Part shown: one piece after another, positions 50,732-60,702 of the stretch
Position numbering within the stretch: the stretch's first letter is position 1
How the letters are laid out: each line of letters begins with the position of its first letter
NCBI RefSeq assembly: GCF_021611515.1
Contig: NZ_CP090960.1
Coordinates: 2,542,001-2,606,000 of the forward strand
Direction of reading: 5' to 3'
Length of the DNA: 64,000 bases
Source: Mariluticola halotolerans
Lineage (GTDB): Bacteria; Pseudomonadota; Alphaproteobacteria; Rhizobiales; Devosiaceae
Notes under the pieces: model-generated
What the model was told of the DNA's origin: nothing
The model's input: only the letters and a program-made list of their open reading frames with translations
Databases searched by the model: none
Made by a program: the position numbers and the translations under genes

Positions 50732-53700
50732 ATGACCATTAAAAAAATTCTCGTCGCCAACCGCAGTGAAATCGCTATCCGGGTGTTTCGCGCCGCCAAT
50801 GAGCTGGGCTTGAAAACCGTCGCGGTTTTTGCCGAGGAAGACAAGCTGGCCCTGCACCGGTTCAAGGCGGACGAAGCCTATCTGATCGGCAAGGGAAAAG
50901 GGCCGGTCGAGGCGTATTTGCAGATCGAGGAATATATCCGCATCGCGCGTATCTCGGGCGCTGATGCGATCCATCCCGGTTATGGGCTGTTGTCGGAAAG
51001 CCCGGAATTTGTGGATGCCTGCGAGGATGCGGGGATTATATTTATCGGTCCACGGGCACAGACGATGCGCGATCTGGGCAATAAGGTTGCTGCGCGCAAT
51101 ATGGCGGTTTCGGCCAATGTGCCGGTTGTGCCCGCAACTGAGCCACTGCCGGATGATCTGGACGAGGTGGCCCGGATGGCTGCCGAAATCGGCTATCCGC
51201 TGATGCTGAAAGCAAGCTGGGGCGGCGGTGGACGCGGCATGCGCCGGATCCTTTCGGAAAAGGATCTCAAGACCGAGGTGTCTGAGGGCAAGCGCGAAGC
51301 CAAGGCCGCGTTTGGCAAGGACGAGATGTATCTTGAAAAGCTGATCGAGCGGGCGCGGCATGTGGAAGTGCAGTTGCTGGGCGATGATCATGGCAATCTG
51401 GTGCATCTGTTTGAACGTGATTGTTCGGTACAGCGCCGCAATCAAAAAGTCGTGGAACGGGCACCCGCACCCTATCTCTCTGATGCGGTCCGTAAGGAAT
51501 TGACGGATGCAGCGTTGCGTCTCGGCAAGGCCGCAAATTATCTGGGGGCCGGTACCGTCGAATTCCTGATGGATGCGGATACCGACAAGTTCTATTTCAT
51601 CGAGGTTAACCCGCGCATTCAGGTGGAGCACACGGTGACCGAAGAGGTGACCGGTATCGATATCGTCAAGGCGCAGATTCATGCGCTTGATGGCGCGGTG
51701 ATCGGGACGCCGGAATCGGGTGTGCCCAGCCAGGAAAACATCAAGCTCAATGGCCATGCGCTGCAATGCCGGGTGACGACAGAAGACCCGGAAGAGAACT
51801 TTATACCGGATTATGGCCGGATCACTGCCTATCGCGGGGCAACCGGCTTTGGTGTGCGGCTGGATGGCGGTACGGCCTATTCGGGTGCGGTGATCACCCG
51901 TTACTACGATCCGCTTCTGGAAAAGGTGACCTGTTGGGCGCCGACGCCGCAAGAGGCGATTGCGCGTATGGACCGGGCCTTGCGCGAATTCCGTATTCGC
52001 GGGGTTGCCACCAATCTCGCGTTTCTCGAAAACATCATCGACCATCCGAAATTTCGCGATAACACCTATACAACGCGGTTTATCGACAATACGCCTGAGC
52101 TGTTTGATTTCAAACGCAAGCGGGACCGGGCGACCAAGCTGTTGACCTATATCGCGGATGTCACAGTCAATGGGCATCCGGAAGTTCGTGACCGGCCAAA
52201 GCCGCCGGCAGACGCTGCGGCACCGGTTGTCCCCGATTTTCCCGAACTGGTGCTTGCCGAGGGCAGCCGGCAGGTGCTGGATCGTGATGGCCCCAAAGGG
52301 CTGGCGCGCTGGATGAAGAACCAGACCCAGGTGCTTATGACCGACACGACGATGCGGGATGCGCATCAGTCATTGCTGGCGACGCGCATGCGTTCCGACG
52401 ACATCACCAGGATTGCCCAGGCCTATTCGCGCGGGTTGCCGAACCTGTTCTCGCTGGAATGCTGGGGTGGGGCGACGTTTGATGTGGCGATGCGTTTCCT
52501 CAACGAGGATCCCTGGGACCGCCTTGCAAAGGTGCGTGAAGGTGCGCCGAACATTCTCACCCAAATGCTTTTGCGCGGCTCGAATGGCGTCGGCTATACC
52601 AATTATGCCGATAATGTCGTGCAGTTCTTCGTCAAACAGGCGGCGGCCGGCGGTGTCGATATTTTCCGTGTGTTCGATTGCCTTAACTGGGTGGAGAACA
52701 TGCGCGTCTCCATGGATGCGGTGATCGAGGCCAACAAGGTCTGTGAGGGTGTCGTTTGCTATACCGGCGATATGCTTGATCCGGACCGGGCCAAATATGA
52801 TCTCAAATATTATGTGAGCCTTGCCAAGGAACTGGAAGCTGCGGGTGCGCATGTGCTCGGGCTCAAGGACATGGCCGGGCTGATGAAGCCGCAGGCGGCA
52901 AAAAAGCTGATCGAGACGCTGAAGCAGGAAATCTCCCTGCCGATCCATTTCCATACCCATGACACTTCGGGCGCTGCCGCGGCCACAGTTCTCGCGGCGG
53001 TGGAAGCGGGTGTGGATGCGGTCGATGCAGCGATGGACGCGCTGTCGGGCACGACCAGTCAGCCCTGTTTCGGCTCGATCAATGCCGGGCTTGCCGGGAC
53101 CGAGCGCGATCCGGGTTTTGATCCCAAAGCGATCCGGCAGATCTCGTTCTATTGGGAGGCGGTACGTAACCAGTACCGCGCCTTTGAAAGCGATCTGCGC
53201 TCGGGCGCCTCGGAAGTCTATCTGCATGAAATGCCGGGCGGGCAGTTTACCAATCTCAAGGAACAGGCGCGCTCGCTGGGGCTTGAAAGCCGCTGGCATG
53301 AAGTGGCGCAGACCTATGCCGACGTCAACCAGATGTTCGGCGATATCGTCAAGGTGACCCCGTCGTCCAAGGTGGTGGGCGATATGGCGCTCGCCATGGT
53401 CTCCTCGGGGTTGACCCGCGCCGATGTGGAAGACCCGAACCGCGATGTGGCCTTCCCGGATTCCGTTGTGGGGTTCTTTGCCGGTGATCTCGGCCAGCCG
53501 CCGGGCGGCTTTCCGAAAGAGCTGCAGAAAAAGGTTTTGAAGGGCAAGAAGCCGCTTGCCGAGCGGCCTGGTTCTTATCTGGAACCGGTTGATCTGGAAG
53601 CGGAGCGCAAAACGATTGCCGAAGAGCTGGATATGGAGATCGACGATTTCCAGCTGGCGTCATATCTGATGTATCCCAAGGTCTTCACCGAGTTCATGCG

Positions 53701-54172
53701 GGCGCAGGATACCTACGGACCGACCTCGGTTCTGCCGACACCGGTCTATTTCTATGGCCTTGAACCGGGCAGCGAGTTGCTGGTTGATCTACGCAAGGGC
53801 GTGACACTGGTCATTCAGCTGCAGGGCCGGGCCGAGACCAATGAAAAGGGTATGGTTCGGGTTTTCTTCGAACTCAACGGCCAGCCGCGTGCAGTGGCGG
53901 TGCCCGACCGGGCGAAGGCGGGCGATATTGTTGCGCGGGCAAAGGCGGAAGCCGGTAATGCGAAACAGATCGGTGCGCCAATGCCGGGCGTGATCTCGAC
54001 CCTTGCGGTCAAGACGGGCCAGGAGGTTGTCGCAGGCGATGTGCTGCTCTCGATCGAGGCGATGAAGATGGAAACCGCGATCCATGCAGAAGTCGATGGG
54101 GTTGTGGCCGAGGTTACCGTGAAGCCGGGTGACCAGATCGACGCCAAGGATCTGCTGGTACGTTTCGAGTAA
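50732..54172 (+). CDS. pyc: Pyruvate carboxylase
   Basis: Full-length enzyme of 1146 residues that replenishes oxaloacetate from pyruvate, bicarbonate and ATP. The biotin carboxylase region (1 to about 450) opens KKILVANRSEIAIRVFRAA and has the ATP-grasp loop KASWGGGGRGMR and the EVNPRIQVEHTVTEE site. The carboxyltransferase domain (about 530-1000) begins TDTTMRDAHQSLLATRMR and includes the metal-site HFHTHDTSG. The biotinyl domain ends the protein, with the biotin Lys in IEAMKMETA near residue 1112. It is monocistronic, with its own terminator. Confidence 0.98.
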   Translation: MTIKKILVANRSEIAIRVFRAANELGLKTVAVFAEEDKLALHRFKADEAYLIGKGKGPVEAYLQIEEYIRIARISGADAIHPGYGLLSESPEFVDACEDAGIIFIGPRAQTMRDLGNKVAARNMAVSANVPVVPATEPLPDDLDEVARMAAEIGYPLMLKASWGGGGRGMRRILSEKDLKTEVSEGKREAKAAFGKDEMYLEKLIERARHVEVQLLGDDHGNLVHLFERDCSVQRRNQKVVERAPAPYLSDAVRKELTDAALRLGKAANYLGAGTVEFLMDADTDKFYFIEVNPRIQVEHTVTEEVTGIDIVKAQIHALDGAVIGTPESGVPSQENIKLNGHALQCRVTTEDPEENFIPDYGRITAYRGATGFGVRLDGGTAYSGAVITRYYDPLLEKVTCWAPTPQEAIARMDRALREFRIRGVATNLAFLENIIDHPKFRDNTYTTRFIDNTPELFDFKRKRDRATKLLTYIADVTVNGHPEVRDRPKPPADAAAPVVPDFPELVLAEGSRQVLDRDGPKGLARWMKNQTQVLMTDTTMRDAHQSLLATRMRSDDITRIAQAYSRGLPNLFSLECWGGATFDVAMRFLNEDPWDRLAKVREGAPNILTQMLLRGSNGVGYTNYADNVVQFFVKQAAAGGVDIFRVFDCLNWVENMRVSMDAVIEANKVCEGVVCYTGDMLDPDRAKYDLKYYVSLAKELEAAGAHVLGLKDMAGLMKPQAAKKLIETLKQEISLPIHFHTHDTSGAAAATVLAAVEAGVDAVDAAMDALSGTTSQPCFGSINAGLAGTERDPGFDPKAIRQISFYWEAVRNQYRAFESDLRSGASEVYLHEMPGGQFTNLKEQARSLGLESRWHEVAQTYADVNQMFGDIVKVTPSSKVVGDMALAMVSSGLTRADVEDPNRDVAFPDSVVGFFAGDLGQPPGGFPKELQKKVLKGKKPLAERPGSYLEPVDLEAERKTIAEELDMEIDDFQLASYLMYPKVFTEFMRAQDTYGPTSVLPTPVYFYGLEPGSELLVDLRKGVTLVIQLQGRAETNEKGMVRVFFELNGQPRAVAVPDRAKAGDIVARAKAEAGNAKQIGAPMPGVISTLAVKTGQEVVAGDVLLSIEAMKMETAIHAEVDGVVAEVTVKPGDQIDAKDLLVRFE

Positions 54173-54177
54173 GGTTC

Positions 54178-54206
54178 GGGGCGCCCGTGTGGCGCCCCTT
54201 CCTTTT
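54178..54206 (+). terminator. Intrinsic terminator of pyc
   Basis: GGGGCGCC (54178-54185) pairs with GGCGCCCC (54191-54198) around a CGTGT loop, followed by TTCCTTTT. It lies five bases past the pyc stop and before the convergent MFS gene. Confidence 0.9.
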
Positions 54207-54220
54207 GATATAGAGTATGT

Positions 54221-55417
54221 CTATTCGACGGTTTGCGGTGTGCGTGAGCGCACCGTACCCAGAGCGAGGACAAAGGCCGTGGTGCCGCAGGCTGCGATGA
54301 TGGCCAGCATTGGAACGGGCGTTCCATCGAACAGGACGCCGCCAAGCACCATGGCTCCTGCACCCAGCAGCATTTGCAGTGTGCCGCCAAGCGCCGCCGC
54401 GGCCCCGGCAATCGGGCCGTGATCGTCGAGTGAAAGCACCATCACCGATGGAATGACAAACCCCATGAACAGGTTGGCAAAGATCAACATGGCAATCATC
54501 AGCCAGATGCTGCCAAGCCCGGCGAGAAACAGAAGCAGAAGACCGACAGTTGTTGCTGCATAGAAGAAGGTTGCGCCCCGGATCAGTCGCGACGGTCCAA
54601 AACGGACCATGGTATTCGAGGCGAACTGGGAGGCGATGAAGAAACCTGCTGCATTGGCTGCGAAAGCGACCGAGAACATGGTGGGGGACAGCCCGTAAAA
54701 CTCCATGTAGACGAAAGATGCACTGCCAAGGAAGGTGAAGAATGCCGCCATGCCAAGGCCGCCGATAAATGTAAGGCCGAGATAGGTCGGATCACGCAGA
54801 AGCGTTGCGAAGCTCGACAGCATGGTTCCGAAACGGAAAGGCACACGGTTCGCCCTGGCCAGGGTTTCCGGCAGCGCGAAGGCGTTGAGCAGCAGCGCAA
54901 TACCGGCCGCCCCGGTAACGGCGAGGAATACGGCACGCCAACCAAATGGCACGATGATAATGCTGCCCACCAGCGGCGCGAGCATTGGAGAGACCGAGAT
55001 CACCAGCATGACCGTCGACATCAGCCGTGTGGCCTTGGCGCCGGTGTAAAGGTCGCGGATGATGGCGCGGGGGATCGACATCACACCGGCGGCACCGAGC
55101 CCTTGAAAGAAACGGAACGTGGTCAGGGTTTCGATATTGGGCGCAAAGGCACAGCTGATGGAAGCCACGGCAAACAGCCCCAGGCCAAAATAGATCGGCG
55201 GCTTGCGCCCGAACATGTCGGCCGCAGGACCATAAAACAGCTGGGCGACACCAAAGGCGATGAAATAAGTGGTCAGTGTGAGCTGCGCCGCTGCGACCGG
55301 AGCACCGAAATCATCGGCAATAGTCGGCAGTGCGGGCAGATACATATCGATGGCGAAAGGGCCAATCGTGCTCATGAGCCCCAGTATCAGGGCCATTTTC
55401 AAAAGTTGGCGGTCCAT
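54221..55417 (-). CDS. Bcr/CflA family multidrug exporter (MFS)
   Basis: A 398-residue protein with twelve predicted helices of the drug:H+ antiporter-1 group. It starts MDRQLLKMALILGLMSTIGPFAID, followed by MYLPALPTIADDFG, the Bcr/CflA hallmark. The MFS loop GPAADMFGRKPP lies between TM2 and TM3 and a SIPRAIIRDLYTG segment follows TM4. AAGGACG precedes the ATG at 55417; the long upstream open frame is non-coding-like. Typical substrates are bicyclomycin, chloramphenicol or sulfonamides. It is convergent with pyc and divergent from ispG. Confidence 0.9.
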   Translation of the reverse strand: MDRQLLKMALILGLMSTIGPFAIDMYLPALPTIADDFGAPVAAAQLTLTTYFIAFGVAQLFYGPAADMFGRKPPIYFGLGLFAVASISCAFAPNIETLTTFRFFQGLGAAGVMSIPRAIIRDLYTGAKATRLMSTVMLVISVSPMLAPLVGSIIIVPFGWRAVFLAVTGAAGIALLLNAFALPETLARANRVPFRFGTMLSSFATLLRDPTYLGLTFIGGLGMAAFFTFLGSASFVYMEFYGLSPTMFSVAFAANAAGFFIASQFASNTMVRFGPSRLIRGATFFYAATTVGLLLLFLAGLGSIWLMIAMLIFANLFMGFVIPSVMVLSLDDHGPIAGAAAALGGTLQMLLGAGAMVLGGVLFDGTPVPMLAIIAACGTTAFVLALGTVRSRTPQTVE

Positions 55418-55804
55418 TAAAGTACGTCCTTGCCATAAATGATGGCGCTTGTTTCGAGATGGGGCCAGGGGCCTACTGCTCCTGGCCAATTTGCTTATGA
55501 AAACGACGAAACACCGCGCACAAACGTGCGTGAATCGCTGAAATGTCAGGTGGGCCGGCCGCATCGAGCATCGCCGGAGGGCGATAGATTCGGTAAGCGT
55601 CAATATCTGCAACCGGAAGCGAATTGGCAAGAGTGTTTAGGCCGGGGTATGCGGGGCATTCCGCGACAGTTCCGTGAGGCTGCCGGCATTTATCCCTGTG
55701 GCGGTATCAATCATGTCTCGCATTGGTGGGGTCAGGGGCGCGGCCCCAAGTGTTGCGCGACGAGCGGCGAACGCTTATGTGCTAGGGGATTGAAGGAGTT
55801 TCAG
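55418..55804. other. Gene-free leader between the MFS exporter and ispG
   Basis: A 387-base divergent spacer. A strong hairpin GGCCAGG/CCTGGCC with a GGCCTACTGCT loop lies at about 55463-55487, on the exporter side. The ispG frame stays open through the region without family similarity. The last bases carry GAAGGAG, the ispG Shine-Dalgarno site. No riboswitch class is recognised. Confidence 0.6.
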
Positions 55805-57046
55805 ATGGCCGGGCCGCAAGAGCGCAGAAAATCAGTCGGTGTTGATATCGGTGGCGTACAGGTGGGCGGTGGCGCACCGATTGCCGTACAATCGATGACC
55901 AATACCGATACCGCTGATATCGACAGCACGGTCAAACAGATCGCGGCGCTGCACCGTGCCGGTTCCGAGATGGTGCGGATTACGGTTGATCGCGACGAGG
56001 CGGCAGCTGCAGTGCCGCATATTCGCGATGCGCTGGCGCGGCGTGGCGTTGATGTGCCGATCATCGGTGATTTCCACTATATCGGGCACAAGCTTTTGAC
56101 CGATCATCCAGCCTGCGCCGAGGCGCTGGCAAAGTACCGGATCAACCCGGGCAATGTGGGGTTCAAGGCCAAGCGCGATACGCAATTCTCGACCCTTATC
56201 GATCTGGCGCTCAAATATGACAAGCCGGTCCGGATTGGCGTCAATTGGGGGTCGCTCGATCAGGAATTGCTGACCCGGTTGATGGACGAGAACAATGACC
56301 GTGCCGAGCCCTGGTCGGCCAATCACGTCATGCGTGAGGCGATCATCCAGTCGGCACTGATGTCGGCGGCGCGGGCGGAAGAGATCGGGCTGGGGCGGGA
56401 CCGGATTATTCTGTCCACCAAAGTGTCGGACGTGCAGAACCTGATTTCGGTCTATCAGGATCTGGGCGGGCGTTGCGATTATGCGCTGCATCTGGGGCTG
56501 ACCGAGGCGGGCATGGGTTCCAAGGGCATTGTTGCGTCTTCGGCGGCGATGGGCATTCTGCTGCAGCAGGGGATTGGCGACACGATCCGCATTTCACTGA
56601 CGCCGGAGCCGGGCGGCGACCGCACCAAAGAAGTGCTGGTGGCGCAGGAATTATTGCAGACCATGGGCTTTCGCCAGTTTCTGCCGGTTGTCGCCGCGTG
56701 CCCCGGCTGCGGGCGGACGACCTCGCAGACATTTCAGGTTCTGGCCAAGGAAATTCAGGACCATCTGTCCAGTTCCATGCCGGTCTGGCGTGAGCGCTAT
56801 CCGGGGGTCGAAGATCTGTCGGTGGCGGTAATGGGTTGTATCGTCAATGGTCCGGGTGAATCCAAGCATGCCAATATCGGCATTTCCCTGCCCGGCACGG
56901 GCGAGGCACCTGCGGCACCTGTTTTTGTCGACGGGCAAAAAGTCGCGACCTTGCGGGGAGCGGATGTGGCGGATCAGTTCAAGCAGATGGTTGCCGATTA
57001 CATCGAGAAAAAATATGGCAGCGGCAAGAGCGCTGCCGCTGAATAA
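55805..57046 (+). CDS. ispG: 4-Hydroxy-3-methylbut-2-enyl diphosphate synthase IspG (GcpE)
   Basis: Iron-sulfur enzyme of 413 residues in the penultimate step of the MEP isoprenoid pathway (MEcPP to HMBPP). The TIM-barrel start [30 protein letters not shown] is characteristic. The 4Fe-4S cysteines lie in [13 protein letters not shown] and [11 protein letters not shown] in the C-terminal domain, and the fourth ligand Glu is the one in NGPGE. GAAGGAG lies nine bases upstream of the ATG. The upstream in-frame stretch is not conserved-looking. Together with ispA at 58.5 kb this window holds two isoprenoid genes. Confidence 0.97.
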   Translation: MAGPQERRKSVGVDIGGVQVGGGAPIAVQSMTNTDTADIDSTVKQIAALHRAGSEMVRITVDRDEAAAAVPHIRDALARRGVDVPIIGDFHYIGHKLLTDHPACAEALAKYRINPGNVGFKAKRDTQFSTLIDLALKYDKPVRIGVNWGSLDQELLTRLMDENNDRAEPWSANHVMREAIIQSALMSAARAEEIGLGRDRIILSTKVSDVQNLISVYQDLGGRCDYALHLGLTEAGMGSKGIVASSAAMGILLQQGIGDTIRISLTPEPGGDRTKEVLVAQELLQTMGFRQFLPVVAACPGCGRTTSQTFQVLAKEIQDHLSSSMPVWRERYPGVEDLSVAVMGCIVNGPGESKHANIGISLPGTGEAPAAPVFVDGQKVATLRGADVADQFKQMVADYIEKKYGSGKSAAAE

Positions 57047-57250
57047 ACCGCATGGGCTTTACGCCCTGGTCCATACAAAATTGCATATTTAAAGCACGAA
57101 TTTGCGTAATTCCGCAGAGGCGTTCCCGCGTCTATTGTCGTTGCAACACCTGACAGGGGTCAGGGGTTTCGACAGCGATCAAGGTGCCAATCCCGCGCGA
57201 ATTGTTGCGGCCAAAGGGGTGCTGCCTTGCTGAATCAGGGATTACGCGTC

Positions 57251-57964
57251 ATGCAGCTTTTCAACCATCCACAATCCAGATCCTATGCCCGTACGACCGG
57301 GTTGTTTTATCTGATCATTGCTCTCGCCGGTGGCTTCAGCATTCTTTATGTGCCTTCGGTTTTATACGTGGCTGACGACCCGGCAGCGACCATGAATGCG
57401 ATTGCGGCCAATCGGGGTTTGTTTACTTTAGGCGTCGCCGGCGAGCTGATTATCGTGATCGCTGAGCTTTTCGCGACCGTGATGCTTTATTTCATGTTCA
57501 AGCCGGTTAATGCCACATTATCGCTGGTTGCCGCCTTTGCCCGGCTCAGTATGGCCATTGTCATGGCGGTGATGCTGTTCTTCACAGCGATTGCGCTCGC
57601 CCTTGCCAGCGATGTGGCCTGGCTTGGGGTTTTTAGTGCTGAACAGCGCTTTGCGCTCTCTTATCTGGCGCTTGATGCCCATGATTTCGGTGTGGTGATC
57701 TGGCAGGTGTTTTTCACGGTTCACCTGTTTATCCTTGGTAACCTTGTGATCCGTTCCGGCCAGTTTCCCAAATTGCTGGGTGCGCTGATGGCTGTGGGCG
57801 CGTTCGGCTATCTGCTGGACAGTGCGGGACAGTTTGTCTTCATCGGAGATGCTGTTTTTGGCATGGTGACGGGTATTTTTCTTGCGATCGTAACATTTGG
57901 CGAAGTCGGGTTTGCCCTCTGGCTGCTGATCAAGGGACCCAAAACCGAAAGCGTCACAGCGTAG
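57251..57964 (+). CDS. DUF4386 membrane protein
   Basis: A 237-residue membrane protein with about six helices, fitting the DUF4386 family: RTTGLFYLIIALAGGFSILYVPSVL at the first helix and FFTVHLFILGNLVIRSGQFPK before the fifth. The function of this family is unknown. A TTG eight codons upstream (57227) is a possible alternative start; the ATG was preferred. It stands alone between ispG and the convergent YbaK-type gene. Confidence 0.8.
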   Translation: MQLFNHPQSRSYARTTGLFYLIIALAGGFSILYVPSVLYVADDPAATMNAIAANRGLFTLGVAGELIIVIAELFATVMLYFMFKPVNATLSLVAAFARLSMAIVMAVMLFFTAIALALASDVAWLGVFSAEQRFALSYLALDAHDFGVVIWQVFFTVHLFILGNLVIRSGQFPKLLGALMAVGAFGYLLDSAGQFVFIGDAVFGMVTGIFLAIVTFGEVGFALWLLIKGPKTESVTA

Positions 57965-58016
57965 TTCGGGTTGCGGCTCTATTGCATGGGGCGGGCCGGG
58001 GTGATCGGTCCGCCAG

Positions 58017-58490
58017 CTATACGTCTTCGGGAAGCTGGCACGCATCGGACCAGCGCCCGCCAGTCAATTCCAGCAGGCGTGCCAAAGGCAAGCGGACCGA
58101 GGCGTGCGTCGAGCCGGCGGCGGGGATAACCTCATCGTAGATTTGCAGCGAGACATCACAATAGATCGGCAAATCCTCAGGCAGGCCGAACGGGCAAACA
58201 CCCCCAATCTTGTGGCTGGTCAATTGTTCGACTTCTTCGGCACCCAGCATGCGGGGGCGCCCGCCAAATGCAGCCTTGGCCTTTTTATTGTCGAGGCGTG
58301 CGTCACCGCGGGCGACCAGCAAAACCACATCGCCATTGACCCTAATGCACAGGGTCTTGGCGATCTGGCCGGGGGCGCAGCCGTGCACTTCGGCGGCAAG
58401 TTGAACTGTGGCTGTTGAGGCGTCGGTGACGATAACTTCAAGGTCTGGAGCGCGGGAAGCGAGGTCGGCGCGAACGGATTCAAGGCTCAT
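58017..58490 (-). CDS. YbaK/EbsC-family aminoacyl-tRNA deacylase
   Basis: Cytoplasmic protein of 157 residues with the YbaK/ProXp fold. It hydrolyses mischarged aminoacyl-tRNA or related esters. The family features VHGCAPGQIAKTLCIRVNGDVVLLVARGDARLDNKKA (catalytic Lys after QIA) and GGVCPFGLP are present. It resembles the proline-type (YeaK/ProXp-like) members more than those fused to synthetases; the exact mischarged pair is not predictable. It is 22 bases downstream of the ispA gene, so probably co-transcribed. Confidence 0.88.
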   Translation of the reverse strand: MSLESVRADLASRAPDLEVIVTDASTATVQLAAEVHGCAPGQIAKTLCIRVNGDVVLLVARGDARLDNKKAKAAFGGRPRMLGAEEVEQLTSHKIGGVCPFGLPEDLPIYCDVSLQIYDEVIPAAGSTHASVRLPLARLLELTGGRWSDACQLPEDV

Positions 58491-58511
58491 GTTTTATGTT
58501 TCCGGGTTGTC

Positions 58512-59414
58512 TCAGCTCTGGCGTTCGCCGAAATATCGCGCGGTGGCCCGCAGGCCGTCGGCTTCGGGACCAAAGCATGTCAGCGCGGTGATGGCGTTAT
58601 GGATGGTGTCGGCGAGATGTTTGTTGGCAGCGTCGATCCCGATACGCGCAATCAGTGTGGGCTTGCCCCGTCCGGCATCCTTGCCGGTCTTTTTGCCCAT
58701 TTGCATTTCGGTTGCCGTCTCATCCAGAATGTCGTCGGCAAGCTGGAAGGCGCGGCCGGCGGCCTCGGCATAATGGGTGAGGGCATCGAGTTGTTCCGGA
58801 GATGCATTGCCCAGAATTGCCCCCATGCGCACCGCCGCCCGGATCAGTGCGCCGGTTTTCATTTTTTGCATGGTGGCGATTTCACTGTCGGTGACGCGGG
58901 CGTTTTCACCGTCGAGATCGCGCATCTGACCGCCGGCCATGCCGCCGGCACCAGCACCGGCCACCAGTTCTGTCACAAGGGCGATGCGCACGGCAGGGTC
59001 GGCATGGCAATCACTGGTGGCCAGCAGGCCGAAGGCATGGGTAAGCAGGCTGTCGCCAGCGAGCACGGCGGTTGCTTCGTTAAACATCTTGTGCACGGTC
59101 GGCTTGCCCCGGCGCATGTCATCATCATCCATGGCGGGCAGATCATCATGCACCAGCGAATAGCAATGGACCAGTTCAACGGCGAGGCCTGCATCAAGTG
59201 CTGCGGCAGGGGGGAGCTGAAAGATGCCGGCAGTTTGGCGCAGCAGCAAGGGGCGCAGGCGTTTGCCGCCGTTCAGGGTGCCATGACGCATGGCGGCAAT
59301 CAGGCGTTCGGGTGCAGGGCCAGGACCTGAAAGGCGCGCGCGGGCCAGCAATGCATCCAGTGCAGCTTCGATGTCCCGGGCGCAGTCACGCGCTTCCTGT
59401 TCAAATGGGGTCAT
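58512..59414 (-). CDS. ispA: Farnesyl/geranylgeranyl diphosphate synthase (IspA-type)
   Basis: Short-chain trans-prenyl diphosphate synthase of 300 residues. It condenses isopentenyl diphosphate with allylic diphosphates. The first Asp-rich motif, DDLPAMDDDDMRRG, has the four-base-spaced DDx4D bacterial form. The second motif is LADDILDETATE, and GGKRLRPLLLRQTAG is the substrate-site stretch. The ATG at 59414 directly precedes the helical start; eleven upstream codons are unlike the family. Product chain length (C15 or C20) is not certain from sequence. Confidence 0.92.
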   Translation of the reverse strand: MTPFEQEARDCARDIEAALDALLARARLSGPGPAPERLIAAMRHGTLNGGKRLRPLLLRQTAGIFQLPPAAALDAGLAVELVHCYSLVHDDLPAMDDDDMRRGKPTVHKMFNEATAVLAGDSLLTHAFGLLATSDCHADPAVRIALVTELVAGAGAGGMAGGQMRDLDGENARVTDSEIATMQKMKTGALIRAAVRMGAILGNASPEQLDALTHYAEAAGRAFQLADDILDETATEMQMGKKTGKDAGRGKPTLIARIGIDAANKHLADTIHNAITALTCFGPEADGLRATARYFGERQS

Positions 59415-59498
59415 GGACAGAATTACCTTCCCGGTAAGATGCGACAAGCTCTGAGGTGATCTGTATAAGAGCCGGGTTGAATTTTCCAGCGGAGTGGC

Positions 59499-60215
59499 GT
59501 GGTTGGTGGCGATATGAGAAGAGTGTGGCGGTTAATCCGTGTGCTGGCAATTACCCTTGGGCTGTTGGCGGCCATTCCGCTCGTTCTGGTGCCGGTTTAT
59601 GCTCTGGTCAATCCGGTCTCCATGCCGATGCTGGGGCGCTACGTGACCTTCCAGAAGGTCACGCGCATCTGGCGGCCCATTGATACCATATCTGACCGTC
59701 TGAAAGCTGCGGTTGTGGCCAGTGAGGATGGGCAATTCTGCCGGCATTGGGGCGTGGATCTTGGCGCGCTCAGGGCCGAAATCAACGCCTGGCGGGCGGG
59801 CCGGTCGCCGCGGGGCGCGTCCACGATTTCAATGCAGGTGGCGCGTAACCTGTTTTTGTGGAACGGGCGATCGTTTGTGCGCAAAGGCCTCGAAATCCCG
59901 ATTGCCTTCTATCTCGATCTGGTTTTGCCGAAACGGCGGATCATGGAGATTTATCTCAATATTGCGGAATGGGGTCCGGATGGCGAATTTGGCATTGAGG
60001 CAGGGGCGCAGCGTGCCTTTGGGATTGATGCAGATGCGTTCTCCTGGAATGGGGCGGCACTCATAACTGTTACCCTGCCCAACCCGCATTTACGCAATCC
60101 GGCGCGTCCGACGCGGGGCATGGCGCGCGTGGCAGGAATCGTCGAGCGGCGGGCGCGAGCTGGCGCCAGCCATATTACCTGCCTCTATCGGAACGGTCAG
60201 GTGCAGTTGGAATAG
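59499..60215 (+). CDS. mtgA: Monofunctional peptidoglycan glycosyltransferase MtgA
   Basis: Membrane-anchored GT51 enzyme of 238 residues (233 if the ATG at 59514 is used) that polymerises lipid II into glycan strands. One TM helix lies at about 12-34. The catalytic Glu is in VVASEDGQFCRHWGVD, and GASTISMQVARNLFLW is motif 2. The family motif RIMEIYLNIAEWGP is also present. No transpeptidase domain follows, which makes it monofunctional. It is divergent from ispA and upstream of rpmF, an arrangement seen in many alphaproteobacteria. Confidence 0.95.
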   Translation: MVGGDMRRVWRLIRVLAITLGLLAAIPLVLVPVYALVNPVSMPMLGRYVTFQKVTRIWRPIDTISDRLKAAVVASEDGQFCRHWGVDLGALRAEINAWRAGRSPRGASTISMQVARNLFLWNGRSFVRKGLEIPIAFYLDLVLPKRRIMEIYLNIAEWGPDGEFGIEAGAQRAFGIDADAFSWNGAALITVTLPNPHLRNPARPTRGMARVAGIVERRARAGASHITCLYRNGQVQLE

Positions 60216-60445
60216 GGTGGATTTTGGGGGTTTAAAGCGATGTGACGCATCGGAATTTTGCCTTTGGGCTGGTTTGGTGTTATTGCGCCATGCATCCGGA
60301 TCAATCAAATCGCACAAGCCTCTAGCCAAACGTTGATCTGTTCTGTATAAAACGCGCCAATCCGAGCAGAGACATTCAAGTCTGTTGCCCTTCGGTGCCG
60401 GTTCCGGCGGTGGGGCTCTGGGCTATTTGAGATGGAGTACTAATC

Positions 60446-60625
60446 ATGGCAGTGCCAAAGCGTAAAACGACCCCGATGAAACGCGGTATGCGCCGTTCCG
60501 CAGACGGCCTGGTCGCAAAGGCTTATGTGGAAGACAAGGATTCCGGCGAATTGCGCCGTCCGCACCACATCGACCTGAAGACCGGCATGTATCGCGGTCG
60601 TCAGGTCATGGAGCCGAAGCGCTAA
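60446..60625 (+). CDS. rpmF: 50S ribosomal protein L32
   Basis: A 59-residue, very basic protein: [20 protein letters not shown] followed by an acidic and basic middle and [10 protein letters not shown] near the C-terminus, the standard alphaproteobacterial L32. It lacks the zinc-binding cysteines, as usual in this group. It is too short for automatic open-frame lists. GATGGAG precedes the ATG. A clear terminator follows after 29 bases. Confidence 0.98.
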   Translation: MAVPKRKTTPMKRGMRRSADGLVAKAYVEDKDSGELRRPHHIDLKTGMYRGRQVMEPKR

Positions 60626-60654
60626 GCTTTTCCGGTTTCATAAAGAAAATTTCA

Positions 60655-60686
60655 AACGGCCAGTGCCAATCGGTGCTGGCCGTTTT
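60655..60686 (+). terminator. Intrinsic terminator of rpmF
   Basis: AACGGCCAG (60655-60663) pairs with CTGGCCGTT (60676-60684), extending inward partly, then TT. AAACGG on the left also gives a bidirectional character, so it may also end the convergent small gene. Confidence 0.88.
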
Positions 60687-60702
60687 GCTATGCAGGGGTG
60701 GG

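Noticed and set aside
55439-55804. The ispG frame stays open 122 codons upstream
   Set aside because: The IspG family starts at the RRKS segment; GAAGGAG lies before the ATG at 55805, and the upstream residues show no homology.
57149-57164. CCTGAC/GTCAGG palindrome upstream of the DUF4386 gene
   Set aside because: Only six-base arms without a promoter match; too short to call an operator.
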